Of a DNA stretch of 64,000 nucleotides, positions 54,205 through 64,000 are shown piece by piece. A model generated the notes under the pieces. It did not search any database. It had not been told where the DNA came from and saw nothing but the letters and a program-made list of their open reading frames with translations. The translations under genes and the position numbers were made by a program. Source of the stretch: Protopterus annectens (taxonomy: Eukaryota > Chordata > Ceratodontiformes > Protopteridae); NCBI RefSeq assembly GCF_019279795.1, contig NC_056730.1, positions 607,701,198 through 607,765,197 on the forward strand, written 5' to 3'. Numbering within the stretch: the first letter of the stretch is position 1; each line of letters begins with the position of its first letter.

Positions 54205-55518
54205 TTCTTGTCTGTTTAGCTGAACATGTTCTCACCAAGAATGTTTTTTACTTCCATGGGAGATGTTACTGGCAACTCAGAGGTATGGCCAAGGGAGTGT
54301 CTTTCACTCCTATATATGCAGACCTGTTTATGGGCTACACCAAGGAACAACTAATATATGATGAAAACCACAACATCTTTCTGGATAACATGGATATCTG
54401 GAGACGTTATCTGGATGACTGTTGGATGGTGTGGAGAGGGGATGCTGGTTATGCTGAGGAATTTGTAGAATATTTAAATGAAAACAAATGGGGAATTAAT
54501 TTCACTCTTAACTATGATTACAAAGTAATTACTTTCTTGGATGTCCAGATTTTACAATAAGAGGATCACACACTTGAAACACAGGTTTATCGAAAATTCC
54601 CCTAATTTAACACCTTACTACATGCCTCTAGTCACCACCCCTCCCACATCATCCGAAACATCCCGAAATCTCAATTTCTACGCATCAAGCGTATATGTTC
54701 CTCTGATGTAAACCTATAACATTAGCAAAAGTGATCTTTCAGAGTGTTTTTTGAATAGGGGCTACCATGTAGATAACACTGACAGGGCATGCTCTTTTGC
54801 CACTGAACAGGATAGAAAAAAGTTGTTAACTTATGGCAAGGGACCTAAAAGTAAAGACACACAGCCTCCCCAACTCATTTGCTTAGTTACAACATTTGGA
54901 AAAAACACAGGTGCTTTTAGAAATATTGTGAATAATCACTGGGACATTTTGCTGGCAAATGAGAAACTAGCTGGACTCTCCCCACAGTGTCTCTTTTCAT
55001 ACAGAAGAGGCCATACTATCAATTCCCATCTAACCCACTATAAACACTTTTCACCCACTACCACACAACAGGTCACCTTATTTGGAGACAAGTTAGTGAG
55101 CAGCAACTCCTGTGGTCACTGTAGCTTTTGCACATATATATGTAAAACCAAAGAATTTATGAGCAGCAACACACCACATATTTTTGAAATCAGATGCTTT
55201 GGCAACTGCAGCAGTGACTTGGTCATTTATTTGGCCACCTGCTTTTGCTCGGCTTTTTATGTAGGGCAAACATCTAGGCCATTAAAACACAGGATCATTG
55301 AACATCTCAGTGATATCAGAACTAAAAGGATTTCTAATGCTCTTTATAAACATACAATGGCCCATGTCACTGCTAAATTCCAATTCACAATCATTGACAA
55401 AATTCAAGGACATAAATCCAATAAAGCAGGTTGGCACTCTATATTAAATAAGAAGGAATCTGGTTGGAGAGTTAGGCTAGGGGCTTTGTTCAAACCTGGC
55501 CTTAATGAACTAAGTTAA
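54205..55518 (+). pseudogene. Penelope reverse transcriptase (C-terminal half) and GIY-YIG endonuclease
   Basis: RT part: 'MAKGVSFTPIYADLFMG' (motif B) and 'RRYLDDCWMVW' (YLDD catalytic box), 'VITFLDVQIL' near 54540. The N-terminal RT half is absent. A stop at about 54558 and changes near 54600-54750 interrupt the frame. From 54751: 'GHCSFCTYICKTKEFM' Cys-rich linker, then the nuclease signature 'AFYVGQTSRPLKHRIIEHL' and 'WHSILNKKESGWR', ending 'KPGLNELS'. The nuclease half is uninterrupted. In Penelope elements both act together to prime on nicked DNA. Confidence 0.9.
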
Positions 55519-55584
55519 TTTTGGCATAAACCAGTCAACTTCCAGTATGGTCTAATTAAACATTATTTAAATGTGTAATGGATT

Positions 55585-55670
55585 CAATTTATTTAATGCA
55601 CTGAAGAAGGCTGTAAGTTTGGCCAAAACTGGTATGCTGTCTTTGTTGTTTTAGTCGCATTAAATTTTGG
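55585..55670 (+). ncRNA. Hammerhead-ribozyme-like motif in Penelope 3' region
   Basis: Stem I strands ATTTAATGC (55591-55599) and GCATTAAAT (55657-55665) are perfect complements. CTGAAGA (55601-55607) fits CUGANGA. Stem II is GGC...GCC. The expected GAAA reads AAAA (55625-55628), a change that should weaken cleavage; the left-hand copy has the intact GAAA. A GTC lies at 55639-55641 as a possible cleavage triplet. Confidence 0.5.
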
Positions 55671-55789
55671 CTCTATCTACCTCCTGAATGGTGCTGGACT
55701 CTTTTTTGTGTTTTATAATACATTTGGTACAGTCCATGCACACAGTCTCACTTGCGTGGGGTTGAATAAAATTTCTTACTTGCAAGAAC

Positions 55790-56150
55790 TTCATTGTCTT
55801 TTGTCCCCATTCCTTAACAAAACATCAACCAGTTTTTGAAGTAGTGACCATAAATGTATTGATAACCATTAATATGTTAAATGTTATCTGTCTAAACTGT
55901 GGATATTGACACTATAAACAAATATTGAATATTATGATATAAATGACACTACTACAAACAACGAGCCTGTAATCAGGTGGTGTGATGTAAAGCCCTTCCG
56001 ATGGTCTATAATTTAATTTGTTTAAAGCCATAGCTCAAAGAAATCCTGCTACTGCATGTGTAGTGTCATATACTGATTTTATTTATCAAATGCCAAGCAA
56101 GGTAAAAAAGGGAGGAAAATGTAGACATAAAGCGGGGCTGAGGCCATATA
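55790..56150. repeat. Dispersed repeat, paired with 21001-21360
   Basis: Same orientation, shared blocks listed under 21001-21360. Directly follows the Penelope element by about 65 bp. Confidence 0.75.
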
Positions 56151-56249
56151 TAGCCTTACAAGATAAACCACATGAATAGACACTACAAGAGGTAATGTCT
56201 GTGCACAATGAAATAGTCAGTGCTGGTTATTAAGCTTTAAATGTTTCAG

Positions 56250-56722
56250 TTAAAAACAATGTGATATCCCTAAGTTGAACAAATCCAAACCAAAATCTGA
56301 TAAATGGATTCCATCTTTATTAAACCAGATTGGAACCTTGTCGTATAGTTCATTGTGTTCAATAACTGATATGTCTAAAAGTAATGCTGTTCTGGATACT
56401 CTGTAGTTGACTAACCTTCTGACTTTCTCTATCGCATGTGTATTGCAAGCTTCTTTCCAAGCTAATCTGTGGATAATGGCTGACAAGACTATAGTGAAAT
56501 GAGAGTGAGTATGTCTGATGGTTGCTAGATCATGGATAATGTAGTAAAGAAACTGTCTCTTGGGCATGAATCTGACATCATTCCCCTGGCATGCAAAATG
56601 ATTGCATGGCAAAACTCTGAATGCACACATTGAATGTAATGTGACAGGTAAAAAGTAGTTGCCTCCATCTTAAAACAGGAATTCCCTTCCAAGTTACCTG
56701 AAATCTGTTGTGATTTAGTCAC
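56250..56722 (-). pseudogene. SGNH-hydrolase-like ORF, probably from a tyrosine-recombinase retroelement
   Basis: Minus strand, about 126 residues with a frameshift near 56600. 'AIIHRLAWKEACNTHAIEK' and 'ARRLVNYRV'-like text precede 'FNKDGIHLSDFGLDLFN', where Asp-x-x-His matches SGNH block V. ORFs of this kind accompany DIRS/Ngaro elements in fishes and amphibians; that link is from memory of the family and no recombinase or RT was seen next to it here. Confidence 0.45.
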
Positions 56723-56924
56723 AAATTTATGCCATTTGATCGAATTGCAACTCTTTGTTGGGCTTGAGAGATGAAGGAATGCTCCAGGATAAGTATAGAC
56801 TTTATACCTGAAGACAAGTAAAATTTTGTTTTGTTAACAGTTATTGGACTGACACATGTATCTTAAGTAATCATTATAGGATCACCTGTCTAACTTCTTG
56901 AGAACTTCAGTGGCCTGACCTCTT

Positions 56925-57125
56925 CTTCTTCTTCTTTCGGCTTTTCCCAGTTAGGGGTCGCCACAGCGGATCACCTGTCCACTCATGACTGGCAGTGGAG
57001 TTTTACGGTGTCGAGTTGCCAGCACAACGCCCAACCTTCCACAGAAGGCACATGCACACACACACACTCATGCCTAGGGCCAATTTAGAGTGTCCAATCC
57101 ACCAACAGCATGTCTTTGGGATGTA
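56925..57125 (-). mobile_element. SINE with RTE-type 3' tail, partial
   Basis: The 3' end lies at the left: CTTCTTCTTCTTCTTTCGGC then GGGGTCGCCACAGCGG on the plus strand. It shares the body of the SINE at 22251 (matching region around CACTGCCAGTCATGAG / GCACTACCAGTCATTAG). The tRNA head is missing. Confidence 0.75.
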
Positions 57126-57450
57126 CACCTGCTAAATCAGACACTTGTCCAATTATGAATGAATGGGAGGAGTATAAGTGTAAAGTTGTTAGGAGTATCT
57201 GTGAATTGTATAATTGTGACACAAGTGTGTTAGTAAATCATCACATAGCCTAGTATTCAAACATAATCGCAGACAGCATGTATATCGCACTAACATCTCT
57301 CTCACTATTCCTCACAACACTAGCCTACATCACACCTATACATACTAATAACTAGACAACAATACATTCCACACAACATATATTTTCCCATCTACTAAAA
57401 CAAACACAAGCTTTTTCATCTCCTCTACAATACTTAATGATACCACAATA
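57126..57450. other. Possible L2 5' region, no clear ORF
   Basis: CA-rich sequence leading into the L2 ORF2; may be L2 5' UTR or ORF1 relic but no motif seen. Confidence 0.35.
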
Positions 57451-60436
57451 ATGTATATACACAAGACCTACTTACCAAGATGCAGTACTAGAAAAACATC
57501 TAAACTAAGCACAGAACTAACTCACATATTCAAAAACATTTTATCTGTCACAAAAATACTTCTTCTCTCAGGGGATATACACCCAAACCCAGGTCTGCTC
57601 ACAGCTATACTCAAATCTAAACAGATATCTGATCTACTAATTCTTAATATTAACACAAGAAGTATATCTAAGAAAATACCTAACCTGCATGCATTCATAA
57701 CCCACTACACTCCTGATATACTGACCATAACAGATACATGGCTAAAACCCACTACCCAAAATGAAGGAATCCTCCCTCCAGGTTATAATATCTTAAGACT
57801 GGATAGAGTGGGTAGAAAAGGAGGTGGAGTTGCAATTCTCTTTAAAAAACATGCTAAACCTTAAACCTCTTCAAACCCCTGTACCTACATTTAATAATGC
57901 TGAAACCCTTGCATTAGTCCTGTATATTAACAAAACAAAAAAAAAAAAATTCTCTACTGTTACATCCCTCCAGGAAATAACTCTCCTATGACTGAGGAAA
58001 TCCTACAATGGACTACGGATAATCTCCCACATGAAACAATCCTACTAGGCGATCTGAATAGTGACTGGTTGGCCTGCAATTCTAACAGCCCCACTAACCA
58101 CATCAATCTCTATGGGTTCTCTCAACTTATTCAGGAACCTACTAGAGTTGAAAAAAAATCCCAAAAAGAATCCATCCTTGATTGGACACTGCTCAATAGC
58201 CCTAAGCAATACTACCAGACAGGCTGTCTACCAGATAGTATTAGTGACCACCTCCCTACATTCCTACTAGGCAAATGTGCTCACATACCTAAGCCTATAA
58301 CTTATAGACAAATCCAAACTGACCGCAACCTAAGCCCCAGGATCTAAACGCTATTTTAAAATAATGTAACTGGGAGCCACTACTTTCCCTTAGTTTGGAC
58401 CTGGCAGTTGACTACTTTAATAGCACCTTCACTGATGTTCGTAATAGAGTTGTCCGTATCAGGAAAAAGTACAGTTAAGACTAATTATGCACCGTGGCTA
58501 AGTAGGGACACAAAAGCCATATTGAAGTCCAGAGATAAGGCCTGGAAAATCTGGAAGAGGGATAATACCATCCAACCAAACAACACTACCAACAGCTTTG
58601 GAATCATGCCACAATAGAAACTAAACTTGATAAACAGAACTACTTTCTTACTGTACAAACAAAACACTCAAAAAAAAATCCTCAAAAGTTTTGGCAAGCT
58701 ATCAACTTCCTAATTAAACCAGACAAAACTACTACTCCAGCTTCCAACTCTACCAATGACAACATGGATATAGCCTCTTAATTTAATCATCACTTTGCAG
58801 AATCCATAATGGCACTATCTAGTCAATTGTCCAAAAACAACACTCCACATACCCCAGCTAAGTGTCTAGATAGCATTCCTCCCCTTACCCTCTCACCTGT
58901 TTCCACCTCCAAAATGAAAAAAACTACTTTTGAAATTAAAACCTACTACCCTTGCAGCTGATAATCTATCTGCCAACTTCCTAAAACTAGCCGCAGAATC
59001 ATTATCCTACCCCATTTCTATCCTCATAAACTGCTCCATAAAAGAATCCTACATCCTTCAACTGTGGAAAGTATCTTACATTATTCCTCTTCATAAAGGC
59101 AGTAATTCCTATGACTTCTCTAATTACCGTCCTATAGCTATTCTGTCTCCCCTCTCCAAACTGCTAGAGAAGTCTATTCACTCTCAAGTCATGTATTTCC
59201 TGAACACACACAAGCTACTCTCCACCACACAACACCGGTTCCGACCACCCCACAGTACAACTACTGCTCGTCTCTCATTTACCAATCTAGTAAATCAACG
59301 CAGAAACTACTCTAACTATATGTCTGCTATATTTTTGGATCTATCCAAAGCATTTGATATGGTCTCACAACTCCTATTATTAGATTCACTAGCATCCCTA
59401 TCCTTTGCCCCTTCTACTATTGCCTGGTTCAAGAACTATCTAGCTGATAGGCAACAATCTGTCCAATGGCAAGGTGCATTATCTCCTCTACTTTCAACCT
59501 TCATAGGTGTACCACAAGGCTCAGTACTGGGCCCACTTCTTTTTTTCTATCTACACTAACAATCTACATACCTCCACCCAGCATGCCACACTCATACAGT
59601 ATGCAGATGATTTGACTTTAATCTGCTCAGCCCCCTTCTCTTTTCATTCTCCAACAACAGACCCAGGAATCCTTTAGCTCTGTGGGAAGTTGGATCACAA
59701 ATATCCAACTCATCCTTGACCCTAATAAAACTAAATTACTTTTATTTACCCCCAACAAATTAAAGTCTGCTCCTCTTTCCCTTTCTGCTACTTCCAAAAA
59801 TGGTACTATAATTTCTCCTTCTGTCCATACCAAACTCCTCGGTGTTGAGATTAACAAAAAACTTCTCTTTGATGTCCATATCTCTCAAACCATCAAAAAG
59901 GTTCACAAAAAAATGGACTCATTATACAGACACAAAAACTTCCTCTCAGATCAAGCACGGATTACCCTAGCCCAAACTCACCTTTTGCCCACACTGATGT
60001 ATGCAGCACCAATTCTTACCTATATCAGAAAACGTGACCTTGACAAACTTGAGTCATGCTATAATAATATTGCCAAATTTGATAACAACACCACCTTCAG
60101 ATCCCATCATTGTCTAGCTCTAAGGGACTTAAAATGGTTAGAATTTCCTCCAACCGGTTAATGCCTATAACATTCTGAAGTATCCTGATAAAACCCTATC
60201 ACTAAGTCAACTATTTACCTGCTATGCAACAAATCGCACACACTGCTCTAGTGACAAATCACTTCTATGCATCTCTAGGGTTAACAACACTGCTGGAAAA
60301 GCAGTATTCTCCCACACTGTTGCTAAAAACTGGAGCAACCTTGCCCATCACTGACCTCTATCCCCACCACCTCACACTTCAAAAACTCTTAAAATCACAT
60401 CTCATAAGCACCTGCATTTGCCTATGCATAACCTAA
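57451..60436 (+). pseudogene. L2 ORF2: 2A-like leader, AP endonuclease, reverse transcriptase
   Basis: The first 50 residues end in 'LLLSGDIHPNPGL' (57571-57597), similar to a 2A peptide (GD-x-E-x-NPGP). Then the endonuclease: 'LLILNINTRSISKKIPN', 'ILTITDTWL' and 'GRKGGGVAILFKK', continuing at 57988 in another frame with 'ILLGDLNSDW' and 'SILDWTLLNS...SDHLPTF'. RT: 'VSYIIPLHKGSN', 'NYRPIAILSPLSKLLEK', 'IFLDLSKAFDMVSQ' (motif A), 'GVPQGSVLGPLLF', then a frameshift through 'QYADDLTLI' near 59600, and 59682-60161 'KLLGVEINKKLLFDVH'. C-terminal tail to 60436. Confidence 0.9.
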
Positions 60437-60815
60437 AAGCACTGCTTAAGCTCTGTGGAAAGTTGAAAGGCTTATTACTTGCCTAATGTAAATTCTACAG
60501 TTGTTTACTTTCAATATTTTCTTTATCCCTTTAATATAGGTACTTCATTTTAACATGATGTATATCATGACTCTCAATGCTAAATGTATTTAGTCTGTTC
60601 AACTGCTGAGTTGTATCCTGTCTGTTTTACATTTCTGTCTTACTAGCTGGATTTTGCTGTTATAATGTATCATCAGTTTTTCTACTGAGTATTAAATTCT
60701 AGTATTTTTGTTAATATATGTGAAGCTTTTCTCCACAGGCCTCCCGCTGTAAATGGACCTGGCCCAGTCAGACTGTCCTTGTTAACAAATGTAAAATAAA
60801 ATAAATAAATAAAAA
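57451..60815 (+). mobile_element. L2-type LINE, nearly full ORF2, broken
   Basis: ORF2 region from 57451, endonuclease then RT, and a 3' UTR ending in AAATAAATAAATAAAAATAAAT at about 60795-60815. 3' UTR similarity with the L2 at 42306 confirms the family. Distinct from CR1 in this window: different tail and motif text. Stops and frameshifts throughout. Confidence 0.88.
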
Positions 60816-61450
60816 TAAATATAACATGGGGTATATACAGAAAGTGAATTAGAAACTTCCTAAGTTGATTGGAAAGGTTTATGTTAGTAATCTTATGACC
60901 TTCTTTGAAAATAAAAACTGTTTTGCTGAAGTTTGGTTGCAGCATTAATTTCTTTAATGTTCTGCCCCAGTATACAAGGCATATAAGAGGGCATTTCATT
61001 TCTGCAGTGAAATTTGGTGATCACATTCTAACTGGTCAGTTTTGGATCTGGCAATTCAAATTAAAACTGCCTCCTGAATAAAAACTGCATCAGTCCAAAT
61101 TAACCTGTTTATCAATTGACTAATTCTGAAAGCACCAAAGTGTAGTCAAGAGACTAAGATGGCCCAGAAGTTGTAATTGTAGTATGAATCAAATAAAGAA
61201 TGTAAGCCTTGCATATTGAGCTTATGAGACACCTTTTATTTGGGCCAAAACTTGTTTCTATTTTTAAAACACTGTTAACTATCTAGTGATTGGGGAGATC
61301 AGGAGCATCAGATATTTTAGCAAATAAGCTCGGTGCTGAGAGAAGTTGACTGTGACTGACCCAGGTGAAAGGCCTTCTTGATTGCAGTGATGAATGTAGT
61401 GTATAGCAAGATATTGATGAGCCATTTTTGGTTCAGTAGCTCTAAACTGC
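60816..61450. other. No gene seen
   Basis: AT-rich sequence between L2 and CR1; no signature found. Confidence 0.4.
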
Positions 61451-61453
61451 AGA

Positions 61454-63165
61454 AGTTCATAGGTTCATAGGAGGTTACTAGGCTAATAGCCCTAGAGCCC
61501 TTACAAGCCTAGCCCTATGTATCTCAAGTTGCCCCAATTGTCGGTGGTTAGCGGAGTGAAGTTCGCAGAGGTAAGGGTCTATGGCAGTTAATATAGATTT
61601 CCTCTGTCCAGGATGGACATGGGCACCACCCCAGGAGTGAATTTGCAATCACCAATCCATTGATCTCGGTTTTGTTTGAAGAAAGTCATAGAAGGGCTCT
61701 GTTTCATGTGAACTGAAAGCTTGTTCCAGAGAAGTGGTAGTCTCTGGGAGATGTATTTATCTCTCCTGTTCAAGTCAGAAACTAGGTTAAGATCCTGGGA
61801 GTGAGTGATCCTCCTTCAGTTTGATTTATGAATGTGTAGCATTTCCATCAGGGCTAGGTCAGAGACTGCCCTATAAGCCAGGAACAGGTAATCCCTTAAC
61901 AACCTATAGGAGACAGAGTACAGTGACAGAGCTTTCAGTCTTTCTGCATAAGACTTGTTTTATGTACCCTATAATTTCTTGGTGAAAAATCTCTGTGGTC
62001 TCTCCAGTTGTTGCAGGTGTCTGATGAGGTACATGCAAAAGGGAGTATTGTACTCAATTACTGGTCTGATGAGGGCCAAGAATAATGGAGTTTTAGCATC
62101 CTTAGATCTAGATATGATAGCTTTACTTATAAGATGTGCCACATAGAAGGATTTTCTTACTGCTGTGTAGACGTAGTGATCAAAGTTCAGATTGCTATCA
62201 ATCTGAGTACCTGGACCACTGGGTCTACACTTAGTGGAGTGCTGTCTATACTGTAACTAGCAGGAATGTCAGCTTTCTGAAAAGAAATAATAATGCAATG
62301 TTTGCATTTAGCTTTATTCTGTGACTTTGGCACCAATTATTTGCCTGCGTTAACCCTGTCTGCAGTACATTAACATTGTTGGGGGACTCAGTGATTGCTC
62401 CCAATTTGTAATTGCCAGTGACCTTAGTCAGCCACAGGCTGCTCAAGCTTATCTGGAATTCTGAGAAATAAATTCCAAACAGTATGGGGCCCAGCACAGA
62501 ACCCTGTGGTTTGCCACTGGTGATTGGTCTTTTGCTAGAGGTTAATTCACCCAGATTGACAGTATGTGTCCTGTCAGTGAGCCATTTGGCTACCCATTTG
62601 GTAATGTAGGGGTTAATTCCCAACTGGGAGAGTATCCCTACCATACTTGAGTGGGGGATTGTGTCAAATGCCTTGACTAGGTAAAGATAGGGGTTATGTA
62701 CTGTCTTTCCCTCGTCCTGGGTCTTGGTGTCTTTCTAGAAAAAGTCAACTATGTTTAACAGGCATGATCTATCTTTAACAAATCCGAAGTGGGTTGGGTC
62801 TAGACTTTGGAGATTACCAATGCCCTTGATAATAAGGTCCATAGTGATTCTTTCCTTGGCCTTGCAGATGAGGCTAGTCAAGCTTATGGGCCTATAATTC
62901 CCAGGGTCAGTTGATGGCCCTCCTTTGTGCAGAGGAATTACTGTTACTGTCCTCCATTCTGCCAGAACATAGCCAGATCACAGGCTGTGGTTAAACAGGG
63001 ATCTAAGTAGGTCTGCTAGGTCATGTGTTAAGTTGTTTAAAAGGCAACCTGGGATGTTGTCTGGCCCCATTGATGCCATATTTTTGGCCTTGGAGAGCAT
63101 CAAGATGACCTGCTCTCTTGAGATAATAGGCTGAAGAATGGAGGCAGGTATACTTATTTTGGGGG
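61454..63165 (-). mobile_element. CR1-family LINE, minus strand
   Basis: The 3' end at the left reads CCTATGAACCTATGAACT on the minus strand (61454-61471). The body contains the 'QRLPLLWNKLSVHMKQSPS' tail (61773-61588), RT motif B with 'SGKPQGSVLGPILFG' (62644-62246) and 'LSKAKNMASMGPDNIPG' (63196-62978). The catalytic ADD reads 'TKVTGNYKLG', so it is lost. The LTR at 63166 cuts it at the 5' side. Confidence 0.88.
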
Positions 63166-63167
63166 TG

Positions 63168-64000
63168 TGATGCCTCTGCACTGGCCCACTAATCAAGGAA
63201 CCTCAATCCTCACCACTAGCACCAGTGAGGGGCATGCACATTGGGGGGATGACAAGTACACACACAGTAAAGTACAAATTCCCTTAAGAGCACACAGAGA
63301 TCACAGTCAGTCTCGCTCTCTCCAGATCCCCAATAAGACTCCACACTGGCACAGCTATAGGGTTAATATCTCAGTAAAGTGGTCAAGCCAAAACCTCTAG
63401 CACCCTCTCTGTCCAACCAGTGCTTTGTGTCCCTGCTCAAGTAACTGACACACACAAACTTTGAGATTTGATTTATATACAAACACATATGCACTCCTGG
63501 GGAAGGCTGGCACAGGATCACTAGCCATTCCTCCTTCAGCCCAGACTATACAATAGTACCACCTGCCACCACCCACTACTTATCAGCTACTATAAGGCCC
63601 TTACAAAGGGTGACCAATTCTACTGTGCAATGTTACTATTATCCAAATGGTAAGTGTGTCCAAGACTTGAAGGCTATTTAGGAGGGGCCAGTACAATGTT
63701 ACCAAATACATATGCAAGTACTTTAAGAGCTTAAATAGCGCTAAACAAAACCAGCCACAATTAAAAGGTTTAAATACATTTAATAATAAATAATAAAAGC
63801 ATAAGACAATACTCATTAACTCAACACAGTGACAGCAGAGTTCAGAATCACAGGAAATATTTAAAACAACATTGCAGGACTGTCTCACATAAATACAGAA
63901 AACATCTATACTGATCTTACTATATTCCTATCTATCTTTAAGAGAAATACTATGATCTAAGTCTTACTTACAGAGCAAGGCAAATACAGATGAGAAGTGC
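63168..64000 (-). repeat. Gmr1-like LTR, cut by window edge
   Basis: Same TGATGCC...CTGCACTGGCCCA...ACCAGTGAGGGGCAT start as 21451 and 27639, and it continues beyond the region where the 5' LTR is truncated. It interrupts the minus-strand CR1. Whether it is a solo LTR or the end of a full element cannot be told here. Confidence 0.85.

Larger units (their letters stand above)
54121..55725 (+). mobile_element. Penelope-like element, main body
   Basis: 54121-54204 is the inverted copy of the element's own 3' end (RC of 55480-55564). It joins directly to the middle of the RT, then the GIY-YIG region and a 3' UTR to about 55725. With the left piece at 28478-28621, the inverted arm was originally about 230 bp. 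Penelope elements characteristically show 5' truncation and an inverted terminal copy. Confidence 0.88.

Overview
This window looks like intergenic DNA from a vertebrate with a large, transposon-packed genome. No host gene with a normal exon structure was recognised. The repeat complement is fish-like: CR1 and L2 LINEs, an RTE LINE plus a SINE sharing its 3' tail (the 'ggggtcgccacagcgg' type common in fishes), a Gmr1-type Ty3/gypsy element, Neptune-like Penelope elements and a PIF/Harbinger DNA transposon. A lobe-finned fish such as a lungfish, or another large-genome fish or amphibian, would fit. This is inferred from repeat content only and is low confidence.

Layout. 1-13 kb: remnants of CR1, an RTE LINE inserted with a 5' inversion (8299-9642, 19-bp target duplication), and two inverted-repeat elements of a shared MITE-like family. 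13-17 kb: a CR1 copy and a worn LINE fragment. 17-19 kb: a head-to-tail pair of partial Penelope units. 21.4-28.3 kb: a Gmr1-like LTR retrotransposon on the minus strand, with gag, integrase and then reverse transcriptase; its 3' LTR contains a tRNA-derived SINE and its 5' LTR is truncated. 28.3-55.7 kb: a Penelope element split by a 25,499-bp DNA element (28622-54120). That element has perfect 17-bp terminal inverted repeats and a 3-bp AGT duplication. 55.7-64 kb: an SGNH-hydrolase ORF, a SINE, an L2 LINE, a minus-strand CR1 and the start of another Gmr1 LTR.

The 25.5-kb Harbinger-type element is the centrepiece. It encodes a DDE transposase (30038-31186, plus strand; catalytic residues kept, reading frame broken) and two Myb/SANT-like genes on the minus strand (47688-45935 and 52922-50901). 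Both Myb-like genes can be modelled as three exons with frame-compatible splice sites: a DNA-binding exon, a mini-exon and a C-terminal exon. The first is completely open over 1134 nt; the second has a single in-frame TAG. Both termini are rich in palindromes carrying the motif TGTAAGAG. The body also holds a tandem array with tRNA-like B boxes, several tRNA-like sequences, nested CR1 and L2 LINEs and an ACACATG minisatellite that fills an intron.

The Harbinger element entered the inverted-repeat arm of the Penelope element, and the other arm of that same element preserves the empty site. This gives a direct, internally controlled proof of the insertion.
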